Below are positions 34,830 through 47,540 of a stretch of DNA of 64,000 nt, piece by piece (positions within the stretch are counted from its first letter, which is position 1; the number at the start of each line of letters is the position of its first letter). The notes beneath the pieces were generated by a model. It was not told the DNA's origin and did no database searches. It saw only the letters and a list, made by a program, of their open reading frames with translations. Origin of the DNA: Bactericera cockerelli. Taxonomy: Eukaryota; Arthropoda; Insecta; Hemiptera; Triozidae. The stretch lies in the NCBI GenBank assembly GCA_024516035.1, contig CM044957.1:23682829-23746828 (forward strand), in the 5' to 3' direction. A program made the position numbers and the translations under genes.

Positions 34830-36282
34830 AGTCCGACAGGTGTGAGTCCGATGTACAGGTAAATCTTCCATCTCGTCTGTTGTCAATTAGCAGGTAAACT
34901 TGAAGCAAGGGTGTGAAGTGAAAAGGTAACGGCCTGGCAGTATAAATATAAACATGACACTGAGAGCCACACGACCGCGCAGCGCATGATAAGCATGGCC
35001 ACATCGACGGGCTGCAATGCCTCAGATATTATGATCTACTGACGGTTGACAGCCACTCGGGAAATTTTGTGACGTCATCCATTATTTAGTACAAGGAAGT
35101 AAAAATAAATAATACGGCATTAGATAGTAAGGTATATTTTATATTGGTTCAAAGATGAGTTGAGCTTGATAAGTGACAACAGATTGTAACTATATCATCC
35201 AGCACATTATCATGCATAAACCCTCAGACCAACAGATAAAGATAAAACTAGAGATGTTTTACATATCTGTACGTTTCTATCTTATCAAGAGAGCAGGTAT
35301 ACTTTTGCACACACAGCCTCTCATCTTATCTAATCGAGCTAAAACAATTAGGAGACTACGGATATGGATCTTTTTCAGAGAGTATATATTTGTCTGGCAG
35401 ATAAAATAAAATTTAATATGTCCAAATATTTGTTTAGGATGGTCATGAGTGGGGGAGGGGGAGATGTGTTTGTGAAAGGAAAGCCAGAGGTTTGGGGGTT
35501 TGTTGATAAGCTGGGGTATGTATGTTGGGGTATTTATTTACAAATCATTAATTCATGTGGACCTGCTGCTGTACAAACGAAGTTTTTGACTTTTTGCTTG
35601 ATTTTAATAATGATTTGTTTGATGGATTATTCATTAAATATTTTCCATACATCTCTCTCTAAAGTGTGGTCGATGCTGACAATAAGATCCTTGGAATGAT
35701 TGCAAGTGGCCACAGAAGTACAGTTTTATGGACACCCTGAATTCAACATTATACAAAACAATTTAATATATGAACATGCCCCCTCCTACTTTTCATATGT
35801 TGTGAGCGATGGAGGGGGCTGGGTGGAGGGAGGAATAGCAAGGAAGTAAAGAGATGAAAAAATATTAAATATTATGATCTCAGTGCGGAGCTAGTGGAGG
35901 ACGTATTCAAACATGTTGGCAGGGAATAAAAAATATCGTCATAGAAAGTAATAAATTAAATACGCTCAAAGGCAGAACAGAAAGCTATTAAACATAAATG
36001 CCTGACCTAGCTGGGGGACTAATGCCTGTGTTTATGTCTGGTTGTACTTTACATGGAAATCATGGTACTGGATTTCCGTAATATCAATCTTTATGAACAA
36101 GTCAAGCAAGTGTCACTTTTACTTGGGGTCATCTATCATAATTTTTCTGCTATCTCTTAACTTTTCGCCTAAACAATTCGGCTACACAAAGATGAAAAGT
36201 CCGTCCATATTTCTCATCTGGTATATTAAGATAAAGTAAATAAAATTAAAAATATAAAGGTGTTCAGTGAAATAACATATAC
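34830..36282. other. Gene-free spacer
   Basis: A 111-codon plus frame at 35364-35699 crosses a G-rich patch (35449-35520) and has no domain. Confidence 0.5.
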
Positions 36283-37062
36283 AGGGTCCGCCAAAAATAA
36301 AGGAGCCACTCGAAATATCTAGAGAACCGATTGAAGTCTTGAAAAATGCTAAATGACGTGTACCATTATATCAAAGTTGCAAAATTTTCTGTTGGGTTTT
36401 GTTTTTTTTTTTAATCATTACCAGGAGCGGCCCCAGGGGGGTGAACTTCGGAATCTTAAATGGAACTAACCTGCTTGTAATACATTTCTGAAAAGAAGTT
36501 GACATTAGAAGTGTTTTAATATAAGTTTCTAGGACTGTGTGTAGATTTTAACATTTTTCACATCAATTTGAAGTAACGCCGGCCCTGCTTGTATTTTAGA
36601 TTAAATAACGAGAGTAATTGCATCGTATTTAGAAAAAAATATACTCGAAAAAGGATAGGTTGTACATTATTCAAAAAAGTTGACCCCTTCCTTCCCTGGT
36701 ATCAAAAAGACATAAAAATTATATTATTTTAAATAGAAAAATATGTGTAAAACAATTTTTACAAAAATAGAATTAATTTTAAAAAAATAACTGAAACATC
36801 TGAAATGATATGTCTCCGGCCCTGTTTTGATTAAACATCTCAAACTTATCTTAAAACACTTCTATAATGTCAACTACTTTTCAGAAATGTATTACAAACA
36901 GGGTGGTTCAATTTAGGATTCCGAAGTTGAAAGCAAAACCCAGTAGAAAATGTTTCCCCCTTAATATAATGGTACACGAGTTTTAGCATTTTCAAAAATT
37001 TCAATTGGTTCTCCTTTTTTTTGCCTTTTTTTTTCGAGTGGCTCCTTTTTTTGCCGGACCCT
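36283..37062. mobile_element. Long foldback element, arms of roughly 250-320 bp
   Basis: Outer ends AGGGTCCGCCAAAAATAAAG and its inverse (CTTTTTTTGCCGGACCCT) continue with GGAGCCACTCGA in both arms, then GGTACACG/CGTGTACCATTATAT, GTTGGGTTTTG / CAAAACCCAG, CTTCGGAATC / GATTCCGAAG and GTAATACATTTCTGAAAAG / CTTTTCAGAAATGTATTAC. The arms therefore match, with gaps, for most of 36283-36600 and 36815-37062. No ORF of note. Type resembles the 4365 element and shares its CAGGG terminus, but the arms are different sequences. Confidence 0.85.
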
Positions 37063-38462
37063 AAATAAAATGTAGGTATACTCGTAACTATAAGTACAGC
37101 AAAAATAATAGCTATAATTGCTCAAGGCAATCTTTTCCATCAGCCCAAGTGTCTCTCAATCGTTACACCCATATCTGTTCACACTTTTCATTCTTAAAAA
37201 AATAAATACGAAGGACATCAATAAATTTCCAACAAAGAAAGATAAATTAAGTGTAAATGATTTGAATGTGATATGACGAAGGTAAAGCTCAGCATAAAAT
37301 CCATCATACATGAAACTGACCTTTGCATCTAATCCACACGACAGCTCGTATACAGGGTACCTGCTAATGAGGAATATTTACGAGACCCGGGTGAGGGTGA
37401 CATTGCTACGGGGTATCTCTGATGAGGGTAGTAAATGTCAACGTGAACCGGTGTGCAACTGACAGCCAGTGGAGAGTGGACGGTTTATCATGGAGACCAA
37501 CCCACTAGCACCTAGGTCATGAGGCCAAGGCCCCTTGTGAGTTATAACGGAAACTCTTGGGAGAGACGTCCAGGCTTTTTCCTAATGAGAAATTGGGAAA
37601 GTTAGGAACTTGTACATTGTAAACTAGTTGAGGAAGAACTGATGTTTTCCACTAGAGAGAGACCCTGAGTGTTCAGATTCCAGGTGACACGTGGAGAGCT
37701 ATGAGAAATGACACGAAGCGAGGAGCGAGCTTTTTGTAAACAAAGGGAAGTTTTTTCATTCGTTTTTTTATACCCCCATATTTAGAATGGTCCCATTTTT
37801 CCCCTTCGTTGCTCATTTATTCTTATTACTCGTTCCATTACAATTTATTCTCTCGACACAATTTTCATATTTCCTAGATTCCAGCCCCAGCTCCTGTAAC
37901 GAGATGTGGTAAGCTCTGCGGGGACTTGTGGCGCTCCAGATGAATTTTGCACGCATAATAAGGAGAAAGTGAGATTAATTTGAAACACAAGTTGCAAAGG
38001 ACACCGCGGATGAGGATACTTTTACTAATTTTAGTTCCGTCTCTGTCTCTGACTATACATAGGTATCTCTAGATATGCCTCATTTTAAGCGAACCAGCGC
38101 GATTGCTCGGACCCTGTTGGAAATACAGAAAACCTATACCAAGAGCATCTTAAAAGGGGACATGTAATGATGACCTTTGCAGATCTGTCAAGTATGTCCT
38201 TCAAGGTTATTTCAAGGTCAACCTTAAAATCTTAAATGGATCGACCTGAATTTTGTTGCATAATCATGTATTCCATAATCATGGAAATTCGACTTCATTA
38301 ATGAAAATTGTACGTAAATATGAAATTTTCATTTTACTAGGTTTTCTCAAAAAAAATTCAAGTTAATTTTTTTCAACTCAAACTTGCATATGTGACGTAT
38401 CACATTAAAGTTCTTGTCATGCTGAATGAGAAAACATCAAATATAAATTCAAGATATTTAAA
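37063..38462. other. Gene-free spacer, part GC-richer
   Basis: 37330-37580 is noticeably less AT-rich than the flanks but has no long open frame; no element recognised. Confidence 0.5.
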
Positions 38463-39000
38463 GCTGCCAAATATGCATCATCTGTACGGAAAAATGCTCA
38501 CCAGGTTGATGTTGCATTCTATGACGCTGTAAGATGTATTACTGGATGTCTCAGACCTACACCTGTTGGAACAAACTTGCTGGAATAGCACCTCCTGAAA
38601 TCCGCAGACAAGTTGCAGCTGAGGTTGAAAGATTAAAACAAGCAAACGACCAGCGACACCCACTTCATAGCCACAATGTTCAGCCCAGCACACTGAAATC
38701 CCGCAAAAGCTTCCTTCAAACATCTATCCAATGACCAACCACCCCTGAAACTGTGCGTGCAAAAAACCCAGAAGCATAACCTACAGGAAGAACTCGCGAC
38801 AGGAAATCAGCTACCGTGATCTATATGGAAAACCTTGAATCGTCTTAGAACGGGAGTGACTAGATGTTAAACCAATCAAAAGAAGTGGGGATATACAGAC
38901 GATGACATGTGTTCATCTTTTTTTAATATCCGAATTAGCTAATGTCAAAGCCGTGGCTGCGGCAAAGTACTGGATGAGCAAAGTCTGCACAGAACAATTT
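38463..39000 (+). pseudogene. Decayed C-terminus of a non-LTR retrotransposon reverse transcriptase (LINE ORF2)
   Basis: Several frames together read like the end of a LINE polyprotein. About 38475-38560 gives a stretch containing DAVRCITGCLRPTPV; after a frameshift 38576-38734 gives LAGIAPPEIRRQV and then RHPLHS...LKSRKSF; after further shifts 38826-38918 gives WKTLNRLRTGVTRC, a stop, then KKWGYTDDD; and about 38934-38995 gives LANVKAVAAAKYWMSKV. This order (thumb-region CLRPTPV/IAPPEIRR, then LNRLRTG..RC...KWG, then the AKYW tail) is that of arthropod Jockey/CR1-like elements; the clade cannot be settled here. The Cys-rich segment expected between KWG and the tail is missing. Stops and frameshifts show it is dead. 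The 5' part of the element is absent. Confidence 0.8.
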
Positions 39001-39499
39001 GGTGGTCCGGACATGGAAAGTAAAGTAAGTCTGACATAAATACTAGATATCAAGGTGGATTCAATGAATATTGATGTGTACTGTATACTATACACCAACG
39101 TGTTCATAGCATCACACCCTCCTTTTTTTTTCCTTTTAGCATTTTGCGTATCCTAAGTACCCCCCTACAAAATATTTACATTTTTTATTGTTTCTAGAAC
39201 ACATTAAAGATAAACTGATCTTGATAAGCCCGAGACCAGCATTTTCCTTGAAACGCTTGCCTATTCACAAGGGAACCATTGAAACACAGCCACAACCTCT
39301 TCTACTGATGTGCTTCACGCTATTCTCATCACACCACTGGTGTTTCTGCTGAATGCTATGAGCTTCAGTATTAGCTTGTACATACATAAATCTGCACATT
39401 ATACATTTATCATGTACAGTATTTATTTTCATGAGTAAATAATACTTATCTAATTTATCCAGCACAAACTTCGAAACCATATTCAAGAAGGACCTGAGC

Positions 39500-39665
39500 T
39501 AGGATTTTGAAACAGAAACCGACCTCAGTAGGTTGATTAATAAGGCGGCGGACTTGTAATCGGAGGTCAGTGGTTTGAGTCCCAAGTTAGGCAAATATTT
39601 AGTAAAGCGAATTTGATTAGTTAGAGGCATCACGAAAGTGATTGACACAAATATGATAACTCTTT
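39500..39665 (+). repeat. tRNA-derived SINE, family C, copy 6 (plus orientation)
   Basis: CGACCTCAGTAGGTTGATTA, ATAAGGCGGCGGACTTGTAA, TCGGAGGTCAGTGGTTTGAG, then AGTAAAGCGAATTTGATTAG and GTGATTGACACAAATATGAT. This copy best shows the element from head to tail. The TTGAAACAGAAA flank also occurs beside the 33168 copy. Confidence 0.8.
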
Positions 39666-42032
39666 AATTTTAAACTTATCTTACAATTCCATATTGAACA
39701 AGGCACAGGTTTACAAAACACACTTTCTTTAGTCTGTCCTTACAACATTATTACTATGTATTTTATGGTATCATACATGTTATAATTATATGTATACTAA
39801 TTAGTATAAGTAATATGTATATTTTTACTTTCTATTACCTATAAGTTATAGAAAGTATTGCTTTTATGAAACATTGTGAACCCGAAAATCTAGACTAGAC
39901 TGCAAGTGCTGCAATTCCAATACACTAAATAAAACAATAAGAAATAGAAAACTGTTAGGAGAATTTCTTCTATATCTTGAAGGAAAGTGGAGCATACCTA
40001 ATATGTAACGAAGACATAAATATTGAGACGTTTGAAAACCTGAAAGCTAGAAATAGACTGCGCTTTCTGTGCTTCATCTCAATCCGTCTTCTATTGATTC
40101 CATTGTATTGAGAAACTCGTGTTGAGGTACAGCTTTATCATGAAACTCTACGTGTGAGAAATATCAAGGTAGGTATTTTTTATGACTTACTTAATATTAT
40201 CTGTACGTTAATCACCGTGAACTATGAAAGTTTCTCAAGATAATATTATATTATTGAATTCTGAGCAGAAAAATGATTTCGTAATATCGATGCCCTTCAG
40301 CAATGTTTTGTTTATGAACGTATAAGGAGGACACAAAACCTCCCAAAGATTTTGTACATTCTTCTGACGACACGTGAAAACACCAACTGATAAACTTTCT
40401 TTATACATGAAATTATAGGAGGCGCTGTAAGAGATTTGACACGTTTTCAAAAGTTTAAAAATAACCTGTTTTATCTACTGACCATGAAGAACGGGATTTT
40501 CAGCCTAAGCCAACAATACTAATATTGCGTCAGCGTCAGATCTAGAAATTATACACAAACGAACCGAACAATGGGATATACCTATTGAACATACATACAT
40601 ATTACACTTATCAGGTGATGGCCGTCACCACAACTGCATTGAACACGTCATGCAACATTCAGTTCAGCTAGGAACTATGGTCCATTACTTCTATATTCAA
40701 TACACTGGAAGAAGTAAACAATACCGAACTGGAACACATGCATAAAATTAAAATATCCATAAGATGGGGATATTATTTCACCAGTGTTTTGTTTTCCTAA
40801 ATGAGCTGTCGTCCTTCCCATATGGGCCAATACAAAACATGGTTATGCATGAAATGAACTTGTTAACATGCACTATGTCTCCACATCAGGCTTGACACGG
40901 AGTGACGGCTAAATTGAGAACAATCAATAAACACACGCTACAAGAAAGTGAAACGGATCGTGGAATAATGATGGCCTCTTTTATGAGACCCTCCATTCTT
41001 ATCAGATGCTGAGCTCTTTTCAATTCAGTTTACAAGATGCTGATAACGACATTACAGCTATAATAGCAAATCTAAAACGATAAACTGCCTCCAACACTGA
41101 AATGGAATCAATAAAAAGATTAAATTTATACGAACCAAGTATTTGCAGTCATTGGGTAAAAACTACAACTTATGTTGTAGAACTCTTCATAATAAGTGTC
41201 AATTGAATGAACCTATAATCAATTAAGGAAGTCTATGAATTTTCTGATGAAGGACTTCTGTAATTTTACAGGTTTGAAAAAGAGTAAGACTATACCCAAG
41301 GGCACAAGGAGAGGAATGCGACTGTTTCTAACTAAGATATAAAAAGAATGCAGACAGAAAATATAGACGACATTAGTGACATGATGCCATTAGCATTGAT
41401 TTGTCATTAGGCTGATGTTGATGTACCTGAAGTAATGAAGACGACTGTGAAACGCTGCAAGCGAAAATTGTTGGGAATTGCACGAAATTTTAACGTAAGA
41501 TGATGAAATGTCTGATTGCAGATTAGCAAGGATTTCTCAGCCAGTCACGTGGATCATTCCACTAGAACTACGCTAAGAACTTTTCCAGACGTACATAAAT
41601 CTGTTCTTTTATCTAGGTCATACGCGTAGCTATCGCATCTGATAGAGACGTTTCTACTGTGGAGTACAAGTCCAGAAAGTTTTTATGATGTCTTCAAGAG
41701 AGAAGTTTTGAAAATAATTTCACTAATGTGCCCCACCATATCTTTCACTTTTGTTCATGTGTTTTTCTACAACGAGATGTGTTCTGCTATGTTTCTCTCC
41801 AGCTTTTCTTTTTGTTCTCGTCTTGTGTACAGTGCTTTCGTTCTCTCTATAAAATATTTCTTAATGGCATTTTGATTGCCGTATTATAAGGTGTATCTTC
41901 CAGGCGTTATCATAAGTAGGTGATGTTCTCCTTGCACTTGGCGTGTTTCTCCATGCCCTCAGTCTGTCATGTTGTTTTCCTCAAACTTCCTAATTCCTCA
42001 CAAGTGTCACTAATGTTATTACAAACTTATTC
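39666..42032. other. Gene-free spacer
   Basis: Only short frames. TACTTTCTATTACCTATAAG + TTATAGAAAGTA at about 39827-39858 is a small inverted repeat. Confidence 0.5.
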
Positions 42033-42112
42033 AGTAGTCACCGAGGCCAAAGGGTGTAGCGCTAAGAGATTGCACGCACGGTGACCGGAGTTTGAATCCC
42101 AGCGAAGTCAGA
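42033..42112 (+). repeat. tRNA-derived SINE, family B, copy 3
   Basis: AGTAGTCACCGAGGCCAAAG, GTGTAGCGCTAAGAGATTGC, ACGCACGGTGACCGGAGT and TTTGAATCCCAGCGAAG match the other two copies. Confidence 0.8.
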
Positions 42113-42940
42113 ATTTTTCGGCTCTTTACTTTGAATGTTATGAGGTCCACTATTCGCGATGAAAAATAATTCGCTTCTTTGTTGGGGGCAGCGATCAGTG
42201 GCGGAGTTATGGGCAAAATAAGATACATTAGATACATATATATTGGGATGCTAAAGGATAAGTAAAAAGTCCTTCAACTATTAATAGTTACTAGGAGGTA
42301 CGACTAATAAGTCTAATAATTTCACACTACAATATCATGCCGCTAATGATGTTCAGTGTATTCAGTGAATATATAATCACAAACATCCCGATATTTCAAT
42401 TGATAGAATTTCAAGGAAACTACACTAGAATTTCCAATAACAATGTTTTCATACTTGTGAAAAGCCACAATAGCACACAAGGGAGCTTCGCACCACCCAC
42501 ACGCTGCTATGGTTCCTCTCCCATTGCTATAAAATGAAAATGGGGATGGTTTGCGAAATAAAAATCATTTTCTAGAGCACTAATTTTTTGCTTCATGATT
42601 TACGTCCAAGGAATTCACCCATGTGTAAGCTCCATGATAGTCGCACAAGCCGGTACCAGGGTGAGGTTACAAAGTGAAAACCCTTACTTGGCTCGTTTCT
42701 CCATGTTTATGCCTTCCCTCTTTCCACATGAAAAATCAGAATGTCTCCCATTATCCTTTTATCATATTTGAACTCGAAACTTTTCTTTAAGGTGACGACA
42801 CGAGATACTCTGAACTGTACAAGTAGATACAATGTACTCAGCCTCCGCTTACTTGGAATTTATGTTATTTATGAAAGTTGAAAACTTTTTGCATTGTAGA
42901 CTGGTCTAACTTTTTGCACATCTCATATTTTTTTTTTAAT

Positions 42941-43143
42941 TTGGGTTTATTGTCGCTTTCAACTGCATTGTCATATCACGATAGGGGTGTTACCCTCCAT
43001 TCGCAGGAAACTCACAAACCTGCTACCAAAGCTTACCCAACCTGAGTTGGCCCGGAATGCCAGCATCATGAAGTCTTCATTGATGACATTTCTTAACTTT
43101 TGTTATCCTAAGAAAACCGATGTATTCAACGCGCCATCGAAGC
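42941..43143 (-). repeat. 5S rRNA-derived SINE, copy 4 (minus)
   Basis: Plus strand begins with the inverse of the tail (TTGGGTTTATTGTCGCTTTC, AACTGCATTGTCATATCACG), then GTTACCCTCCATTCG, CAAACCTGCTACC, the CCCAACCTGAGTTGGCCCGG part and finally the inverted 5S head TTCTTAACTTTTGTTATCCT ... GTATTCAACGCGCCATCGA. The GATCACCG part of the 5S region is altered. Confidence 0.8.
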
Positions 43144-43461
43144 CTCTCATCGTTTTCATACATGCCTTACTACATTTCCTCTCGTTCTGAATGCTGTAAA
43201 ATTTCAATTACTACACTCTACACTCCAAAAATAACTGTAGATATTAAAAAAAAACCATAAATGTAGATCTAGTTATGTACAGACCTACATTGTAGATACT
43301 ACATATACTCAAAGTCTGTTATGAAAACTAAAAATACCTGATGATTGATTGAATTGAGAACACAGGAGAGGATCATCTCTTGAAACGCGCACCAAACAGA
43401 AGTGTGAGGGGGATTGTTGGAGGATCCTGAGAAGATACCAGGAGTTGAGTGTCTGAAGCAT

Positions 43462-43545
43462 GTTTGTGTGTGTGCGTGTGTGTGTGTGTATGTGTGTGTA
43501 TGTGTGTGTGTATGTGTGTGTATGTGTGTGTGTGTGCGTGTGTAT
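43462..43545 (+). repeat. (TG)n/(TGTA) microsatellite
   Basis: About 84 bases of TG with regular TATG interruptions. Confidence 0.95.
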
Positions 43546-45129
43546 GACACGAGATGATCCGGGATCGACAGAGTGTTTTATTCAACCGAAACCATCTATT
43601 GAAAACGTATGGAATTTTTAATTGTTGTTGCGATGATGTACAAACATGTCAAAGGCAGCTGCATCTGTCGTTCTAATATTGGTTCCGCATAGAGTAACCT
43701 AGAAATAAAAAAAATATTGCTTCTAAACACAACAGAGGATATTTTACACTTTGAAATGAACGGTTATTGACTCTATATTATGGTTGGATAAATTTACATT
43801 TTTTTATGTTTTAAAATAAAAAAGAAACCCTCCAAAAATTGATTTTTATTATCCGTGAAAACATAAGGGATGGTCGTTTAATGTGTTCTGAATATTTTGT
43901 AAATCTATTATTAGAAACCGAGGGAAACATTGAATTATGTCATAATCGATGCTAAGTATTTGCACATAGTTTCTTTTTTATTAAAACTTGTTTTTTAGTA
44001 ATAGAGTTATTTGGAGACACTTGGAGCAGAGAAAAGGAAAAGGGTCTGATGGAGAGATACACTTAGTTAAAAAGTACTATAAATATAAAATAAAGTACCT
44101 ACAAAGATCATTTAAATATAAATTCTATCATAATAACTCGACATAATGTTAATTCATTGATTTAATTTAGTCGACCAAACTAATATGTATTTTTTTGTTT
44201 CAATCGTTTAAATGTCAAGAGGATCCAAAAAAGAAATTTCACAGAATCATTATCGTAAAGACACACCAGAATCGAAGAGAGCCATTTTTAATGTACAATC
44301 CTTTGAATAATGTGTAATAAACGATCTCTATACTTCAATTGGGAAGTAATTTATCTTCTCTCAGTTTAGACTTTCTGAGGAGAGAAATAGGGCATACATT
44401 CACCAAAAGAAATAAAAAGAACCGCTACATTGCAAACAAAAATGCAAATAGTTTGCCAAAAAATATTAAAATTCCAAGCTGTAAGTTGGAGAAACATTCT
44501 TTATTTGAAATCAACACTCATAGTATCAAATATCATTTCCGATGGAACTGATATCAGCTTGATTGATATTCGTTATCCTCGCCAGGTTACAGATATTGCC
44601 ATACCTACAATAGTGACGAAATTTCTACAATAGTGACGAAAATATTATTAATCGTATAATATTGCAGCTCCACCAGGCCAACTTTGTCAAGACGAGTCCG
44701 TCTACTTTTGCTCTGTTTTGTATAGTTTGACAATGAAGTCGAAGGATTTATGAATGTTAAGTTGATAGGAACTAGGATGCTGGATAGTAACTGGTCATCA
44801 TTCATTTACGTCATATCACATAAACTATCACCTAAACAATGAAATTACGTGTTAAGTTAAAAAAAAAAAAAAAAAAAATGGTATTAGTGGGTTGCGCAGC
44901 ACACAACACTCTGTTCTACATGCCACTACCTAAGATTTGTTTCGTGAAAAAATTCAAGAGAGTATTTTTATTTCATCTTGTTCCAACCCTAAGAAGTTTA
45001 TTTATTTCACCACAGAAATAAATCAGAAAAGTAAAGAGAGAGGAAAAAATAAACAAAACAAAAATCCCCCCTACTCCTCTCTCTTATCAGGAAGGGACCC
45101 AGATGTGTAGTAAGTATTTGAATGAATTC
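43546..45129. other. Gene-free spacer
   Basis: TACAATAGTGACGAAA is directly duplicated at about 44606-44642. No gene seen. Confidence 0.5.
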
Positions 45130-45363
45130 TTAAAGGAATAGGCACAAGCGTCCAACGCTAACCCAACAATCCTTTCCCGTCAACGCCAACCTATAACGTC
45201 CCAGTATAACAGAATTACGAGGTGTGTGAGGAAGTATAAGAGCTTGCAGATACTCGTATGCAGGTGTTAATCTTGTGGACTGAGCATGGTGCTTGTAGAC
45301 TGTAGATAGTGCTTCAAGCTCAGTCTGCTGAGACCTGAGACAGACGATTTCATCCCCCGACAT
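45130..45363 (-). CDS. Weak candidate: 77-codon open frame, possible first exon
   Basis: The frame starts MSGDEIVCLRSQQTELEALSTVYKHH and sits in a locally GC-richer patch. The run QQTELEALSTVY faintly recalls the start of RWD domains (ELEAL..IY), but the rest shows no match I can name and no strong GT donor is visible downstream. Chance ORF is the main alternative. Confidence 0.15.
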   Translation of the reverse strand: MSGDEIVCLRSQQTELEALSTVYKHHAQSTRLTPAYEYLQALILPHTPRNSVILGRYRLALTGKDCWVSVGRLCLFL

Positions 45364-45930
45364 CCGATCTCACGTCTGATAAAGCTTTCTGTAGCTATTT
45401 TGTAAAGTACAACTTTCATTATGAGCTGCACACTGTTCACAGAAGTTATCTGATGAAAAACTTGAAAAAGGGTAGCTCAGGTATTGAAAGGTCCTCCTTG
45501 TTAACTGGATTGCCGAGGCAACACCTCGTTTCGACTGCTCTCAAGTGCTTTTGCTTTCGGTTTCGGAAAGGTAAACACAAGCAGAGACGCAGTAAATTAT
45601 ATCATTGTGAAGCGGTATTGACACTTTCCTCAAACGAAGGCAATTTCCAGGGTAAAAAAAACCTTCAACGTTTATTTTATCCCCTATTGAAATGAGATTT
45701 AAATTGAATATTTTTGAATTATCAAAGGAAATAAAAGTGAGAGAAAAATGTCTTGAAAAGATTTTGTAAGATGAGTTTGTTGAATGGGGTTGCCAACAGG
45801 GGAAAAAGTAATTTTTCTTTGGCTGACGTACCAGGCAAATCAAAACAATGTGCTGGATAACGGGTTTCAGGAGAAGATGGTTTCTAAATTTTAAGTTGGT
45901 GAAGTAAATTTTAATTAATTGCTGGGGTAA

Positions 45931-46096
45931 TGCCAGCGTTGAATGCACCATGTCGTAGGATCACCACAGTTAAGCAACGATCAGCGAGGTTAACCCAGGC
46001 TAAATGTGGTTAATGTGGGTAGCAGGTTTGAGAATTTTAACACCCCCGTCGTGGTATGACCATGCAGTTGAAAGCGACGTTCAACCCAAATTACAA
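45931..46096 (+). repeat. 5S rRNA-derived SINE, copy 5
   Basis: GCCAGCGTTGAATGCACCAT, GTCGTAGGATCACCACAGTT, AAGCAACGATCAGCGAGG, then GGGTAGCAGGTTTGAG, CCCGTCGTGGTATGACCATG and CAGTTGAAAGCGACGTTCAA. Confidence 0.85.
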
Positions 46097-46962
46097 CAAC
46101 AACAATAACAAACAAAAAACCCCTAGCAATTGTTAAATTCATAATACAGAGGTAGGTTCACGTGGGGCACAGTACGAACAGTTATATAATTTATTATACA
46201 TTGTCAATCGTTGGCAAGATATTTGTCTTAGTTTGCCTCTGATTGCATCAAGGTGAAAAGAGCTCTGTTTTATGGGGGTTAATGAAAAGATACTAAGCAT
46301 TAAAAACGGTGAGAATAATAATCTTCATGAACTGAACTCAAACCAAATGATAACCTCACTCATATGAGAATAAGAACCCAAAACAACCGTTACACTGAAC
46401 ATTCTAATCAATACATACTTTGGAAGACTTGTTTAGTCTAATGATATATGATCGATGCAGCAGCTTTATCTCTTTCAATCAGCCAAAAGTTGAAATTGCC
46501 AACTCTACACGCTTGCAAACAGCTCCTGGAGAACGTATTACTTAGCGTAATTGCCACAGTCATGTGGAGTAACATGATATTTATGTAGGTTTGTTCAGTT
46601 GTTGCATCAGGTGTAATTAGTGGTAATGAGCTGCAATGGGTGTGTGCTGTGCTGGTCTTGTTGATATATCAATGCGAGCACACATGCGAACAGGCTCCTC
46701 AGACATGCAAGCATGGCCTGGTGTCCGTGTTCTTACAAGCCATGCTTCGGTTGATATTCTTATTTCCATTATTCTACTTTGCGGGGCGCATTACGATTCG
46801 GCGCAAAAAGGTTTATGTAAAAGGTTTTACATAAAAGGTCTACTTAGGTAGTTTGGGCCGAATCGTGAAGTTTCCACTTTGCGTACATGAAAAATTACAA
46901 ATACACTCAAACCTTGGTAACATAAAATGAAAGATGCCTAATAATTAATGTTAATAGGTCGA

Positions 46963-47108
46963 GTTATATCTTGTTCGAAAGGTCTCAATAAAAGGAGTAA
47001 ACATCAACAAAATTTATCCTTCTGAAACTTACGATTAACAAGTTTTAGGCCAGAACATAGGGATATTTCACTCCTTTTATTGAGACCTTTCGAACAAGAT
47101 CTAACTTC
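46963..47108. repeat. Inverted repeat with arms of about 36 bp
   Basis: GTTATATCTTGTTCGAAAGG + TCTCAATAAAAGGAGT at about 46963-47000 is inverted as ACTCCTTTTATTGAGACCTT + TCGAACAAGATCTAAC at about 47070-47105. Part of the loop (TATCCTTCTGAAACTTACG ... AGAACATAGGGATAT) is repeated directly at about 47196-47251, so the locus has a mixed inverted and direct structure. Confidence 0.8.
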
Positions 47109-47264
47109 ATATGTTTTTCAATTAAAACTTTGCCTGGCTGGTCATCCGGCTGGCTGACGAAACCGACCAGAAACTAACTTCAACAGAAAAGGTCGAGTTC
47201 ATCCTTCTGGAACTTACGGTCAACGAGTTAGACGTCAGAACATAGGGATATTAAAAAGGACAGG

Positions 47265-47540
47265 CGAACCTGTACCTATCTCGAGAACGGTAAGTCGTAG
47301 CTCACTGAAATTTGTTGCAATGAACTTCTTTTAATGAGAAATTTAAAAGAATATGCCACATGACGTACCATTAAATTTAAGATTTTAAAGTTGGTCCAAG
47401 TTTTTTTGTTGTTGTTGAAACTTACTCCACCCCAAAAATGAAGGAATACGTGATTTTGAGTTTTTCTACATTTTCAGGCGTTCTTGAGATACGGGGGTTG
47501 GGGTGGGACTTTATGGCCACCCTGTATATACTTGGTAACA
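47265..47540 (-). repeat. Single-ended DNA-element remnant
   Basis: Ends GGCCACCCTGTATATA, the inverse of the TATACAGGGTGTCC-type terminus seen at 4365 and 53549. The opposite end is not found nearby; the interior contains CTCGAGAACGGTAAGTCGTA. Confidence 0.4.

Noticed and set aside
43299..43585. Thr-His-rich frames across the TG microsatellite
   Set aside because: Pure microsatellite artefact.
45541..45951. 136-codon minus-strand frame
   Set aside because: Its start lies inside the 5S-derived SINE and the rest has no domain; most likely chance.
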